DNA of 64,000 bases from positions 1,798,001 to 1,862,000 of the forward strand of contig NC_057385.1 in NCBI RefSeq assembly GCF_016906535.1, given 5' to 3'. This stretch comes from Rhizoctonia solani. Its lineage: Eukaryota > Basidiomycota > Agaricomycetes > Cantharellales > Ceratobasidiaceae. Shown here in pieces: positions 22,964 through 33,561 of this stretch (position 1 is the stretch's first letter; every line of letters begins with the position of its first letter). The translations under genes and the position numbers were made by a program. The notes below the pieces were generated by a model. That model saw only the letters and a list, made by a program, of their open reading frames with translations, had not been told where the DNA came from and ran no database searches.

Positions 22964-23074
22964 CATTGGATTGTGTACATAACATTTTGGTGTGCTGTAC
23001 AACACATTGCATCAATACATGAATCGATTAGTAAAGACATAAGTGAGGTCGTGGCCGAGAAGCAAAATACAGTG

Positions 23075-23809
23075 TCATTGTTCATATACTCCTCTCTGGT
23101 GCGCTGTTGACAAGCACTGTTCAACTACGCCAAGGAGGTGTGAATTTTCGAGTGCAGCTGCAACACGTTCCTTGTCATTGAGTTGCTTGTTGACTGGAAA
23201 ATGCAATTAATGTCGGTTAAACCTGCCACTTCCTGTGCATTCTCACCTGCGTTTTCGCTTTGATGCGTTCCCTCTTGGATCATAATATCAACCTTGTACC
23301 GCGATGGTAAACTCCGTAGCAGACGAACCCTCATAGATAACCCTATCATTGCAATTAGTCAGTCAGGACTGGTATGTAGCAATGCGACTGACCTATGAGA
23401 GTGGCCATGCTGCAATGAGGAATGGTCGGGGTGAATCTAACCATAACGTGATTGGGGGATACTGTGATTTGTTCGGCCGATACAACCTTCAATTGCTCCA
23501 GTGTCAATGGGTGCTCAGGGTCGTTAATCGACCTCAGTAAATCTTGGGGGGTAATTAAATACTAGAGCTATAGCGACAACGTGCGGGCCTACCGAAAATC
23601 TCCTCCGAGTCAATGGGCTCTTCCTCTTCTTCAGCTATATCCACACCGTCGACCTTGTCCGAATTTAGAGGATAGCCTCCTGTCAATGAAAGAGTGCCTT
23701 GGAATTCACCCTCATCACTCCATAGGTATCTGGACGTCTTCGATGTCTTCCTCGTGGTGGTTTTTGTCGGTGCAAAGACAGTAGGATTAGAATTGATCTT
23801 CTCTGACAT
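23075..23809 (-). CDS. CIA2: CIA2/FAM96-type cytosolic Fe-S assembly factor
   Basis: This MIP18-family protein belongs to the cytosolic iron-sulfur targeting complex, which passes Fe-S clusters to nuclear and cytosolic enzymes. The start ATG at 23809 gives [20 protein letters not shown], a disordered basic lead. The core follows: [52 protein letters not shown] with the conserved reactive cysteine, [19 protein letters not shown] and [20 protein letters not shown]. The C-terminus is [17 protein letters not shown] then TGA at 23075. Length (about 190 residues) and motif order match the family. Frame and introns are intact. An acidic EEEEE run precedes the core, as in many fungal homologues. Confidence 0.92.
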
Positions 23810-24278
23810 ATTGGTCCTGGTCGTTGTCGGGCTCTTTTCAGGAACCAGATCGTGGAGTGGAGCGGGGGATTTGAGTAATGTAACACGTGATCATTTCGGT
23901 CTTTTCGATCAGCGGAAGATTGTCTTATTTTTGAGCCCGCCAATAGCAATCAACGTTAACGCGCAGAAGACATCGCGTGCATATGGACACTGAAGAAGCA
24001 CGCGTACCTACAAATGGAAAAGTTTCTTGACTGATATTGTCGAGTATGTGTGCCGCTGAGCAGAAATGAAGTTCATTAAGGTACTGAGCTACGAATGACC
24101 TGGAAACGCCATGTAAATCAGTCAGGAGCACTGGCAGGAAGGGAGGCTTTATTAAGCGCGCTCAAGTCACGTCAGGGTCCAGTGCAACGCATCCTTCCAA
24201 CACTACGACGCAAGCCACTGCCACTGCCACTGCAGCATCTGCGTATTTCCCTATTGCTTCCGGAAAATCGAGTTCGAC
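23810..24278. other. Divergent promoter region of CIA2 and DCN1
   Basis: The region lies between two divergent housekeeping genes. No TATA box or other gene is evident; a CACTGC-type repeat near 24217-24232 is the only visible pattern. Confidence 0.45.
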
Positions 24279-25736
24279 ATGCCTCCCAAGGTAAATTCGA
24301 ATGGATAGCTCATATTGTGATGCTAATACACTCTACAGCGCAAAGCAGCTGAATCTGCCACCGAGCGAACCACTAAAGTGCGGCGAGCTAGTGCCAAAGA
24401 GGCGCCCAGTACAAAGCCCGTGAAATCTGCCCCTGCCGCCAAAAAAGGTGCGAAAGACAATACGTGAGTCTTTGTTCACCAGAAATTCTGAATAAAGAGC
24501 TGGTTGGGTCGGTATGTTGTCGCAATGGATGATCGCCCTAGTGCCTATTCAATCTACAGTTCCGAATCTTTGAATTTATATCACAGTGTTAGTGCTAAAC
24601 AAAACATAGGAAAGTGACTACTACACCTTCCGGACTGGATCCAACTACATTTACTCTCGAACGGGTCCAGGCAATGTTCGATAAATACACGGATGAAGAT
24701 GACAGCAATGTTATTGGAGGTGAGCTTCGAATTGTTTAGAAGAATTGTACATTTACCTTGGTCATAGCTGAAGGAATGGAGCGCTTATGCACCGAGGCAT
24801 CTGTACCTATGGATGGGGCGTTGCCTCTTCTAATCGCTTGGTCTGTAAAAGCCAAAACACTTGGTACTATCACTCGGTCTGAATTTACGGATTCGTTCGG
24901 GAAACTCAAGTGAGCACCATCTGCTCCAAGTCTGCTTAATCCATGCTTAAATTTGGGATAGAATTGACACCCCAGAGAAAATGGCTCTGATGGCATTGGA
25001 CCTAAATTCGCTATTCTTCGGGTGCAACATAGCCGACCAAGGTGTGCAAACCAGCTATGGCACCTTAAATCCCGGTCACCTTACGGAATACCTCCCCAGC
25101 GTCACGAATGTCTTTGGTAAACAACGGACAGGACTCAGACTCGTATGATCGCGCCCAGTTACGCTCGTTCCAACGAAACGCTGAATCGGCCTATGCCAAG
25201 TTCTATTCGTTTTGCTTCGGCCTAGTTAAGCCTCCCCAATCAAGAAATATTGACATGGAGGTAAGCGATTTGATCTGAATGATTCGCCCCAGCTTAAATC
25301 TCCCAGACTTCAATGGCTTTTTGGTCTGTTATCCTGGCACCCAAATATTCCATTGCGAGTGAGCTACTCGAGTTTATTGCCGTATGTGTCCACTTTGCGA
25401 CAAGGCTATCATACTAAATCACTTGTTTAGGAAAAAGACACATACAAAGCAGTCACAAAAGATCTATGGGGCATGGTTTGTCTACCCGTCAGCGGTTGGT
25501 AGTCGTATGCTGATGCATAAGTACCTCGTCAGACACTCGAGTTTTGCAAGACAGTTCAGCCTGATTTGACTGGCCTTGACGAAGAGGAGGCAGCTTGGCC
25601 AACTCTCCTAGACGACTTCGTTGAGTAAGTTCCTTGCATTTCCGTTGTCGAAGCTTAACTTAATTCGTGTGCCGTCTTAAGGTGGAAAAAGGCTAAGGCT
25701 GCAGCGAACACTGATGATGCTGTAATGGCCGATTAA
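24279..25736 (+). CDS. DCN1: DCN1-like cullin neddylation factor
   Basis: The protein acts as an E3 for Nedd8 (Rub1) transfer to cullins through a potentiating-neddylation (PONY) domain. The start ATG at 24279 gives MPPK; an intron leads to RKAAESATERTTKVRRASAK, a basic Ala/Lys-rich tail likely to be nuclear. The PONY domain shows LERVQAMFDKYTDEDDSNVI, IGAEGMERLCTEASV, LPLLIAWSVKAKTLGTI, SEFTDSFGKLK, YDRAQLRSFQRNAESAYAK, FYSFCFGLVKPPQSRNIDME, MAFWSVILAPKYSIASELLE and, at the end, EEAAWPTLLDDFVEWKKAK. These keep the Ala, Leu and Trp-rich patches of the cullin-binding surface. No UBA domain is seen at the N-terminus, as in shorter Dcn1 homologues. Introns are about 50-60 bases and the frame is intact. 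The stop TAA is at 25734-25736. Confidence 0.9.
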
Positions 25737-25949
25737 TAGCATAGATTTACTTGCAGCCATATTATAAGCATGTATAATAGCTTTTGTTCCCCATATACTT
25801 CCACTGCATTTATATTTATTATTTTTATTTGTTCCGGCAGGAGAATGTCCCGATAAGCGCCGATATCTTTGACCCCTGAGGGGTCTGGTACGAAATGAAG
25901 TACAACTACCACCACCCTCGATGCTCACAGTTACGACTTTTAACTCTCA

Positions 25950-26702
25950 ATGAAATATTTAACTTATCGAACACTTGCTACCATTATATTCACACTCGTT
26001 TATCTATTGCTCCTTGAACTTAACTTTATCCACCTACCCAGTGGGTTTGGAGAACGCATGCAGCACAATTCCAATTACTCCAGCGAACTGACCCCTGGAA
26101 ACTCCTCTCTGCTCCCAGTGAATAGCACTCTGCATTATCCCCTCTCATATTCGGTCTGGTTCCAATCATCTTGGCACCACCAGTTGATACGCACTCGTTC
26201 ACGCCTCCACCTGGCTGCTGAAGCGGTGTCTATTAATCCATATTCTGGCCCCCAGAAGATAGTTATCGAAGGACTATGGAAACAACACTTAGCTCGTTTA
26301 GGCGCCGCTGATCTCAACCTGTCTTCAGTGGTCATACTCACGAGCCCTTCGATAATGGCAGAAGGAATACAGTCTTCTCCCGCCAATGGTTACATCAACT
26401 CTCGCATAGACTTAAGACGTAGAAGGCGAGCCTTTTCAGCACTTGAAGATGAAATTACACCTCCCTCAAATGCACTATGGGTCCGCAAAGAGACCGTTGA
26501 GCACCCAATGAGTGTGGACCCCTCAGCACTCCGCGAAGAATTCGAGAAGGGGGCTATCAAGAATAAGCTGTTGAAGGAAGCACTTGCTTCCCGCAAGTTG
26601 CGCAAGGGGCAAAAGGAAGAAAAACTCCAAAGCCAACCCAACCGAATAGATTCGAGCCTTATTGTCATGTATATTGTAATGTGTGCTATAATGTATTATT
26701 AG
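25950..26702 (+). CDS. Uncharacterised single-pass membrane protein
   Basis: I do not recognise this protein. It is a single-exon frame of 250 codons starting at the ATG at 25950. A strong hydrophobic stretch at residues about 9-28 (LATIIFTLVYLLLLELNF) follows a short charged start and would act as a signal anchor, placing the rest outside the cytosol. Potential N-glycosylation sites (NYSS, NSSL, NSTL and NLSS) lie on that side. The C-terminal half is basic and rich in R, K and E (DLRRRRRAFSALEDEI; KLRKGQKEEKLQ), with a short hydrophobic end (IVMYIVMCAIMYY). It could be a real lineage gene or an over-called frame; the length and codon-like composition favour a gene. Confidence 0.5.
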   Translation: MKYLTYRTLATIIFTLVYLLLLELNFIHLPSGFGERMQHNSNYSSELTPGNSSLLPVNSTLHYPLSYSVWFQSSWHHQLIRTRSRLHLAAEAVSINPYSGPQKIVIEGLWKQHLARLGAADLNLSSVVILTSPSIMAEGIQSSPANGYINSRIDLRRRRRAFSALEDEITPPSNALWVRKETVEHPMSVDPSALREEFEKGAIKNKLLKEALASRKLRKGQKEEKLQSQPNRIDSSLIVMYIVMCAIMYY

Positions 26703-27030
26703 ACATACCAGATTTCTTATCCTCCTCGCGTAGATCCGGCTTTACCTCGTTTTTAGACGTACTTTCTAATCAATTTCGCTAATGCAAGGAAAGCCTCTGA
26801 GTTTATTTTTGTGGTCTTTGGACCGCATATATAAACCCCTGGATCGTTGCATGTGACCGATGTTGATTTGACGTCATGTACTGGTTTCCAGGTTAATATG
26901 ACCAAAGGCAGGCATACGTTCCTCAGGGACTCGTTGTTCTTCAGCCGTGCTGTGAGGACGCAAATTGGTCCTCTGCCCCTACCTACCGAACCACCATCCT
27001 CTATAGTACCCAGACCCCCCTATCGGCAAC
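26703..27030. other. Intergenic
   Basis: The region separates two + strand genes. It is the presumed promoter of the PASK-repeat protein. No feature is seen. Confidence 0.45.
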
Positions 27031-27762
27031 ATGGCCGGCCGGAAGCGTAGCGCAGATGCCGGGGCTTCTGATACTCGAGCAGCTAAAGCAACCAAGGTCA
27101 GCTCGAAGGATGCTGCGACAACCAAGAAACCTGCTTCGAAGGCCTCAGAGAAACCCGCATCCAAGTCCAAGGTAACAGGAAAACCAGCGTCGAAAGCTAA
27201 GGTTACCGAGAAACCTGCCTCGAAGGGGAAGTCAGCGAGCAAGTCCGAGAAAGCGGCCCCTAAGTCGACCGGCAAGGCTAAACCCAAGGTCGGTTCACAG
27301 AAAAATACTGTTTGATCTTTATATTCATATATAAACCAATAAAGTCCCCACCCTCAGCAGAAGATTTCAAAGCCAAGGCGTTGCCACTTCACGCCAACCT
27401 AACGCAAACGCCACCCAAATTTGGCGAATCCAACGATTCAGCTCATACAATTGCGGATGATGGATTCATCGCATCAATCGCCATGCAACCAACTACTTTC
27501 AATACCGGAAGCTATGGGTGGAAGGGTTCCGGGCGTATGACAGTTCCGTATGTACTGCCGTTCTTTGCGTGTTTCAAACAAGCTCTGATCATGAAGTATC
27601 CTCCATAGGTTGCCCGGCGGTACTGAGGAAGAAACGGTCACTGTGATGATCAACATTAATGCGTCTGTATTAGGAAGTAAAAGTGCTGCTTCCGAGGCAG
27701 AAAAGGGTAATTTGGCTGGAGCAATGAAGGAAGATCTTACCTCCGAGTCAGGTTCCGATTGA
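27031..27762 (+). CDS. Basic PASK-repeat nuclear protein, uncharacterised
   Basis: I cannot assign a function. The start ATG at 27031 gives MAGRKRSADAGASDTRAAKA, a basic lead with a likely nuclear signal. It is followed by a tail with four KPASK copies spaced 8-12 residues apart (KPASKASE, KPASKSKVTG, KPASKAKVTE, KPASKGKSAS) and related KS/KA text, resembling histone H1 or HMG tails. An intron (GTCGGT...TAAAG) joins KPK to a folded-looking domain: SPPSAEDFKAKALPLHANLT, TIADDGFIASIAMQPTTFN, TGSYGWKGSGRMTVP. A last intron joins LPGGTEEETVTVMININASV and an acidic Ser-rich end, stopping at TGA 27760-27762. The second domain, with its GSYGWKGS motif, looks conserved rather than random. Chromatin or nucleolar binding is inferred only from composition. 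Confidence 0.6.
27127..27250 (+). repeat. KPASK tandem protein repeat
   Basis: Four KPASK units occur in the basic tail of the uncharacterised protein, separated by 3-7 residues of Ser/Lys/Val/Thr/Glu text. The DNA copies are similar (ACCTGCTTCGAAGG and ACCTGCCTCGAAGG) but not identical. Confidence 0.85.
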
Positions 27763-27906
27763 AAAATATCGGCATTCAATGGGAGATCACAGCGTGTGAT
27801 ACGACTGCTTTTGCTTTCTTACCTGCTCGAACTTCACTGTAACATAGTGTCTTGAACTTTAACTGTAATAGCGGATGGCTTATATTACTACGTGAACATT
27901 GTGATA

Positions 27907-29387
27907 TCACGATCCACTCCCGATGACTGGACCTCTTCCCTCTTTCTTAACATCCATCAAACGCCAGTGACCGCAGGATTTTCCTTCGTTCTGTGCGCTA
28001 CTGTAGCACTGCCAGAAGTAATTAATTTCTTTGTTTTCTTCGGACGAATTTTGCTCCCGCTTTTTCCACTTTCCTTTCATATCTGCGCGCAATACACATG
28101 GATCACCGCATGCGCATCGTGGAGTTGTGTGGGGCCTGAAGTCTGGTCGATAGAAACGGAAGGTAATGTTTATGCGTGCATTAGATGGCTGCGCATCATG
28201 CGGAAACGGAGGTCTGAACATGTCGATAGCTTGTTGAGAAGGTACAGTGTGCTTAAAGCGCTCTTGACAAGGCGGGTGCATGATCACAAGCTAAATAGAT
28301 TGAGTGAGGGGTAGAGTATGACAATATCGAACACAAACCGAGTTATGTGGGAGTGGAACAATGTAGGTTCGAGCCTCCTTTTGTAATCGATTTTCTTTTG
28401 GTATGACTTCACGAACCCTGAATTCACGGGTAGTTCCTGATTTCTGGTGAGTGCACGCATAAAATACACACCCAAAAACGCACCAAGAGACAACGAGGCT
28501 ATTGTCGGATATGGACCTAGATCTATGTGTACGTGAATAACGATCGATATATTCCGAAGAAAGATATAATCTCACACGTCATTTGGTCTGAGTGATACCC
28601 AACTGCCTCCTTAGCACCACGATAACAATTAGCTGCCGCAACATTCGGGCGCCATTGAGGTACTTCATCCTTGCTTTCCTCTCCTGCTCCAGCCCATTCC
28701 AGCGAATATCGTGGTCTTTGCTTAATGGCTTCGTTGACCACTTTTTCAATATATCCGCATGCTTCTTCCATTTCCGGTAAGAAAGGGAGAGGAGGTCCGG
28801 TAGGTCGTCCAGCATACCTGTAGAATGAAGATCGAGATCAAAGTCGAAACTGGAAAACATGCACCTTACCAGTATTGGGCGGCTTCATTCCAATCATAAT
28901 CATCCTCTTGTGCATGACGAGCATAGAATGAGGTAGTATGTGGCGATTCTACCATCCTATCTGCAAGCCACCACTTGTTTCGAGTCCACCCTTCTGAAGC
29001 TTTCAGCATGGCATAGTATAATCTGCAAGATAGTTCCAAAGGTAGTATTGAAGGGTGCATGGTGAGAGGCGTATGTGTTGACACCATTTCAGGGGTCGTT
29101 AGAGTCAAAGGAGCTAGTTTTTTTGGTTTACTAGAAGAAGTAGTGTTGTCACGCAGTATGGAGGACAATGAAACAAGAGGCTTTTCGTTGGCTGTTTCTG
29201 AACGGCTAGAAGTTTCGAATTCATCGTCAGACTCATCGAGAGTTAGGTCGATACAAACTCTTTGTGGGTGGGTTCCTCCGGAAATTACTGTACGAGTAGA
29301 CGAGCCCTCGTCCAATCGCGATCGGGAGCCCCTCAAATCGGGCTTTGGAAGCAATAGCCAATCGTCGAGGTTTCTTTTTCGTTTCAA
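27907..29387 (-). CDS. AlkB-like 2OG-Fe(II) dioxygenase with C-terminal GRF zinc finger
   Basis: The gene encodes an AlkB-family oxygenase that would demethylate nucleic acid or protein using iron and 2-oxoglutarate. The N-terminal tail is charged (KRKRNLDDWL) and holds VCIDLTLDESDDEF, a SUMO-interaction-like motif. The fold begins LPLELSCRLYYAMLKASEGW and RMVESPHTTSFYAR. The iron site is GYHSDQM (H-x-D) and ERFKHTVPS (second His); the 2OG arginine lies in ARINITFRFYR. The end carries CACGDPCVLRADMKG and FWQCYS...GKSCGHWRLMD, a GRF-type zinc finger that can bind single-stranded nucleic acid. Introns split HNS|LVIMHPP and SLSLG|TTREF cleanly. The start is uncertain: 29387 is a TTG codon, and an upstream ATG at 29437 could supply the N-terminus if one base is missing. 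Divergent from the F-box gene. Confidence 0.85.
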
Positions 29388-29634
29388 GTGGGTGCGAGAA
29401 ATACTAGATCTCCATAATAGTGTCGTCTGTTAGTCATTCAATCCCTTTTGCTGAACCACGATGCTCGTTTTTGTGTCCCGATTCCTGAGCCGTCGATCGC
29501 GTACTAGGGCGCGAAAGTCACGGGAGATCAGCTATAGGATCACATGACTTGTGGTGAAATACCACTCGGAATATGGTCTATCATCTCCACTTCTGGTTAT
29601 TGAGAGTACGAAATTGATCTTGCGACAATAAACT

Positions 29635-31019
29635 ATGTACAAAGCCGTATCCTCTTTAACCACACTAAATTCAGATACCGACCGCCTGCTTCCAACAGAA
29701 TTACTATTCACTATCTTGGAGTTTCTTCCACCTCTCGAGCCAAGAAATTCCCTTCAGCTTTTCCGCACTGTTGCTTGTGTATGTCGCGACTGGAGGGACT
29801 GGGCATACGAAAGAATTTTTAGAAACATAGAAATATCGACAATGTTCGCGGTTTGCGTGGGCTAATCAACCTTTGCAGTGCTTCGGCCGAAAGCTCGCGG
29901 CAACTCAACTTATCTCACGACGTGTTCACCGTGATTTAGGTTCTTTTATACGATTCCTTGCAATAAACATCGGCCAAGCCACAGGACATGGGATGATTTC
30001 GCTCTCGAACGCTATAGAGCTTTTCAGGTTCGCCACGAATTTGGAGGATTTGTGTTTAACGATTGTTCAGCCAGAGTCGGTCATCAGCATTCTTACGACT
30101 ACAGAAGTGCCATTCTCGATACCATCGCTCTCATCATTACGCATAAAATCATTCGAAAAGACTTCCAGTGCGACCTGTCTGATTTCTTCTCGATGTCCTT
30201 CTTTAAAACACCTCACGGTTGAATTCATGGTTGAACAGCCTTTCCATGACCCTATGGGCTCCAAACCTCCTAGCGAACTTCTATCGTTTCGTTCTTTGGG
30301 GTGCTTTGATCCCGGGCATGAAGTTCTCGATTATTTTGTGCTACAACCACCAAAATGCCTTCTTCGCGCCATTGAACTGCACCGCGCACAATCGCCTGGA
30401 TTTCTCGCCCAGTTAGCCAAAAGTAGAGGCAAAGATATCGAAAGCATTACATTACGCTCCATGGAACCATCAATTGTTCGCACCTGGGAGGCTATAATCA
30501 GCCAATTTACCGCATTGCAGCACATTTCCATCTGGGGAATGCCAAGCAGTACACTTCTCCGGTCTATATGCGCGTCCAATATTCATTATTTTGAGTTTAG
30601 AAGGCCATGGACACATTCTTATAAAGATACGAATCAATTGGATGATCTCGTTTCTTTTCTGAAAACATGTCCTGTTCTCCACGCTTTACGATACCATTCG
30701 GCGAAACCAATAGAGGTTATAGATGAATTGGCTACCATGAGGAAATTGAAAATAACTTGGAATGAAAACTATTACGTTGATGGATATATGGAAGATGTAA
30801 GTAAAGTAATTCCTTTGTCTCTTTACACAGTCTTATAACAACACCGTAAAGGCCAGCGACCTTTATGCTGCCCCCTATTCATCATGGCGGAGACTCGCAT
30901 TTCCCGTCCCATCTCCCAAAATGACCAAACCACGAGCGCCCAGTTCCAATTTCGATGGTTACGATACTGCTGGATGGGATTTTCCCATTCATTCGGCAAA
31001 ATCAGATCTGTTCCTATAA
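29635..31019 (+). CDS. F-box-like protein
   Basis: An F-box-like segment lies near the N-terminus: RLLPTELLFTILEFLPPLEP, then LQLFRTVACVCRDWRDWAYE. Such proteins select substrates for SCF ubiquitin ligases. The rest resembles a diverged leucine-rich or structural region (LFRFATNLEDLCLTIVQ, CPSLKHLTVEFMVEQP, TALQHISIWGMPSS, LVSFLKTCPVLHALRYHS). The start ATG at 29635 gives MYKAVSSLTTLNS. Two frame changes occur near 29845 and 29906, each as if one base were missing; between them the text VRGLRGLINLCSASAESS fits the family. A 28-base intron could also bridge part of this gap but seems too short. An intron (GTAAGTAA...TTACACAG) joins YMED to SYNNTVKASDLYAAPYSSW and a last coding stretch to TAA 31017-31019. 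Confidence 0.72.
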
Positions 31020-31248
31020 ATATCATCTCATTGCGGGCGACGGGCCAGAGTGTTGATAGACTAGCTACAAAAATTGTTTGTAAAGCACCAGCTACATCAC
31101 CCGTACCTATGCACATTAATCATCCACAGAGTAATATTTATGATTTATTACAATTGCTCGGTGTTCTTTTCCCATATTCTCCCAGAGATCTCTGCTATAT
31201 AAGCCGTCGATTCTACGGTCCTGGTATGTCGTCATATCACCTACCATC

Positions 31249-32130
31249 ATGAGCTCTTCCTACACAGTAATCGGGACACCGTTTTCTACTTTCACGCGCA
31301 CTGTAACTAGCGCACTACATTTTAAAGAGATCCCATTTCAGCAAGAATCCACTGTGCCCCATACCGACTTGGCTCGTAGATACCATCCTTTTGGTTTCAT
31401 ACCGTCTTTGATCATTACGGAGGTAGTTATTTCTACCTGAGCTCCAAAAATCGCCACTAAACCTGGATGCCACAGGGAAATGAATCGTTTGCTCTGTGTG
31501 AAAGCCAGGCCATTGCACGATACATCGATCGGATAGCGCCCTCTCCTTCATTAATTGATGCGGACCTGAAGTTTCCTGAGAAACTCTGGGAGCTTGTAGC
31601 ATTATTGCGAGCCTTGGTAAGTGGTTTTCGACCATTACACGTATTCCACACAACAATTATTCTGTAGGATTTAAATCGATAGAAGTAGGAGTAGTAAAGC
31701 CGCGAGTTAAGTCTATCGACGAAGGTAAGTACAGTTAGATTGAATGATGGTTTTGTTACATCCGAATGGGTTGTCGTTTAGCCAAGGAATCTACCGAGGC
31801 GTGTCGCAGTCATCTGGAATCGTCTGGCGGAATCCAGACCCTGCGGGATTTTTTCCAAACACTTGAATCACTGAAAACTGGCGATGGGTCGTATCTCTTA
31901 GGGAGTAATCCAACATGGCCCGATTTCTTCTTATTTCCACTCATATCCGATCTACTGGCGATACCCGATGCTGATGTAGTGCCGACAAGGTATGTATTAA
32001 TGTCCCTAATACACAGAATGGTCATTATAAACACTTTATCAGCATTGTAGCGTGGGCCAAACAAATGGAAAACGTAAGGGGAATAAAGGAGACTCACAAA
32101 GGTACACTGGCGGATGGCGGACGCCCATAG
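31249..32130 (+). CDS. Glutathione S-transferase
   Basis: This is a cytosolic GST of about 215 residues that would conjugate glutathione to electrophiles. The start ATG at 31249 gives MSSSYTVIGTPFSTFTRTVT, the thioredoxin-like N-terminal domain with ALHFKEIPFQQESTVPHTDL and HPFGFIPSLIITE. The glutathione-binding ESQAIARYIDRIAPS follows in the second exon (the E-S pair binds the gamma-glutamyl group). The all-helical C-terminal domain has LWELVALLRALV, ACRSHLESSGGIQTLRDFFQ, YLLGSNPTWPDFFLFPLI and VAWAKQMENVRGIKETHKGT. The catalytic residue in the N-terminal loop is probably a Ser or Thr in TPFSTFTR, but its position cannot be fixed. Four introns are clear. Class assignment (phi-like or fungal-specific) is uncertain. 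Convergent with the phosducin-like gene. Confidence 0.85.
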
Positions 32131-32305
32131 TCATTCGACTTCATTTATTCATTGGGATTGACTATGTGAATACGCATACAAGCGTTGATGTAACTACGAT
32201 TTCGAAGTATTGTCAACTATTGTATTAATTGCTTACACGATTAATATCTACATCAGCCAATATCGACTTTTCTTTACACATTTCAAGTTTAGTCCATGGC
32301 CGAGT

Positions 32306-33248
32306 TCATAAATCGAAATCAGAGTCGTCATCTTCTACTGTTGGTTTGGACGGCCCCCTGATCTTTGATGTCTGCGCGTTTACTGTCCCGGTTCCTTGTT
32401 TAGGCTCTCTTAACTTAGTCCCGCGAAGTGTCGAGGATAAACGCTGGACTTCATCTTCGGAGCCCGAGTCTTCTCGGTTTGCCCGGGGTTGGGCTGGCGC
32501 TTTTTCTGGTATCATGCCTAATGCACGTAAGATACTCTCAATTTCTGGATTGAGTTTATTGCTTCAACATCTACCTGGAGATATAGGTAAACAAAGTACG
32601 TACCTTGAATCGTTCTGGGCCTGTCTGTCCCCCATGCTGTCACCTGACTCACGGGATTGCCATTTCGATAGAAGAATAAGGTCGGTAAGTGGCGGTCGGG
32701 ATAGTTTTCGATACATTTGTTGCCTATTATGCTAACAAACTTTGTTGAAGGGTATCTTGCAGCCAAAATCTTCAGGTGTTCCGTCAATCTCGAACAAGCT
32801 ACATCTCTGTATACTCATCGACATCGACTTCGTAGCAGACTTTCTCAATATTAAATACTTACCCGTCCTTATATAAATAACAGACAACTGGCTGGCCAAA
32901 TCCCCTGCCTTCCATGCCTTCCTCGTCTACCCGACTTGCTTCTGTCACTTCTCGCTTGTAGTCATCTCTTCCAATTGGCATCATTTCACCAAATCGACCG
33001 CGTTTCTGTTCCTTACGAAACTCTTGCATCCGCTTTCTCCTATATTCCTGAACAATCCTCTCGGTTTCTGAGTCACCTGCATCATCCTCGAGCTCTTTCA
33101 GGGCAGAGTCCGAGGCACCCCCGAGCTTCTCTGCGATGGTTGGGGAAGGAGGAGGGGGCGGAGATGGCGGTGTCTTGGGTCGTTCAGGAATAATGCCATG
33201 TTTGCGAAGGATGTCGTTCCATTCTGTATCTTCGTTGGGATTTTGCAT
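32306..33248 (-). CDS. PLP2: Plp2-type phosducin-like protein
   Basis: This thioredoxin-fold chaperone works with the CCT/TRiC chaperonin in tubulin and actin folding. The start ATG at 33248 gives MQNPNEDTEWNDILRKHGII, the diagnostic N-terminal text of PhLP2/Plp2. It continues with a proline-rich linker (PERPKTPPSPPPPPSPTIAE), the helical RIVQEYRRKRMQEFRKEQKR and GRFGEMMPIGRDDYKREVTE. The thioredoxin-like domain has VVCYLYKDG, LAARYPSTKFVSIIGNKC, NYPDRHLPTLFFYRNGNPV and ELESILRALGMI. The tail is acidic and Ser-rich (SEDEVQRL; PTVEDDDSDFDL) with TGA at 32306-32308. Introns are short and joins are plausible. The acidic DDDSDFDL end is typical of this family. Confidence 0.92.
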
Positions 33249-33561
33249 ATTGACGTTGACGCAAGATTTGGTAGAGCTTGTAGCCGACTGGCTTGTTATA
33301 TAGATGGATGCACTGGTGAGCCGCCAAAGTAGGCGCAGTAGGGCCAAATCACGTGGATGCTCCTAGGAATTTGATTTGATCCAAGCGGGACAATCAGCCA
33401 CTGGCACCGTGAATCCATGATTGAGGCCTTACGGATTATGCTCGGGCTCGGTTAGGGTATCTACCCGGGACCGGTTTATAGGACTACTTAACTGCCAATA
33501 ATCCACGTTTGTTCTACGAATCCCCCCCCCCCCGCTCTATATCCATTCTATCGCTTGAGAC
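33249..33561. other. Divergent promoter region with a C12 run
   Basis: This region separates the divergent PLP2 and nitronate monooxygenase genes. It contains a run of twelve C at 33522-33533, just upstream of the monooxygenase start, whose length may be unreliable in the assembly. Confidence 0.5.

Noticed and set aside
27892..28314. A 140-codon + strand frame
   Set aside because: It is antisense to the AlkB and GRF exons, whose iron and zinc ligands are clearly conserved on the - strand.
28360..28375. GGTTCGAGCC, like a tRNA T-loop
   Set aside because: There are no matching acceptor or anticodon arms, and it lies inside an exon of the AlkB-like gene (KEARTYIVP).
29848..29875. A 28-base intron in the F-box gene
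   Set aside because: Too short, and the skipped sequence encodes VRGLRGLINLCSAS, which fits F-box relatives; two missing bases explain it better.
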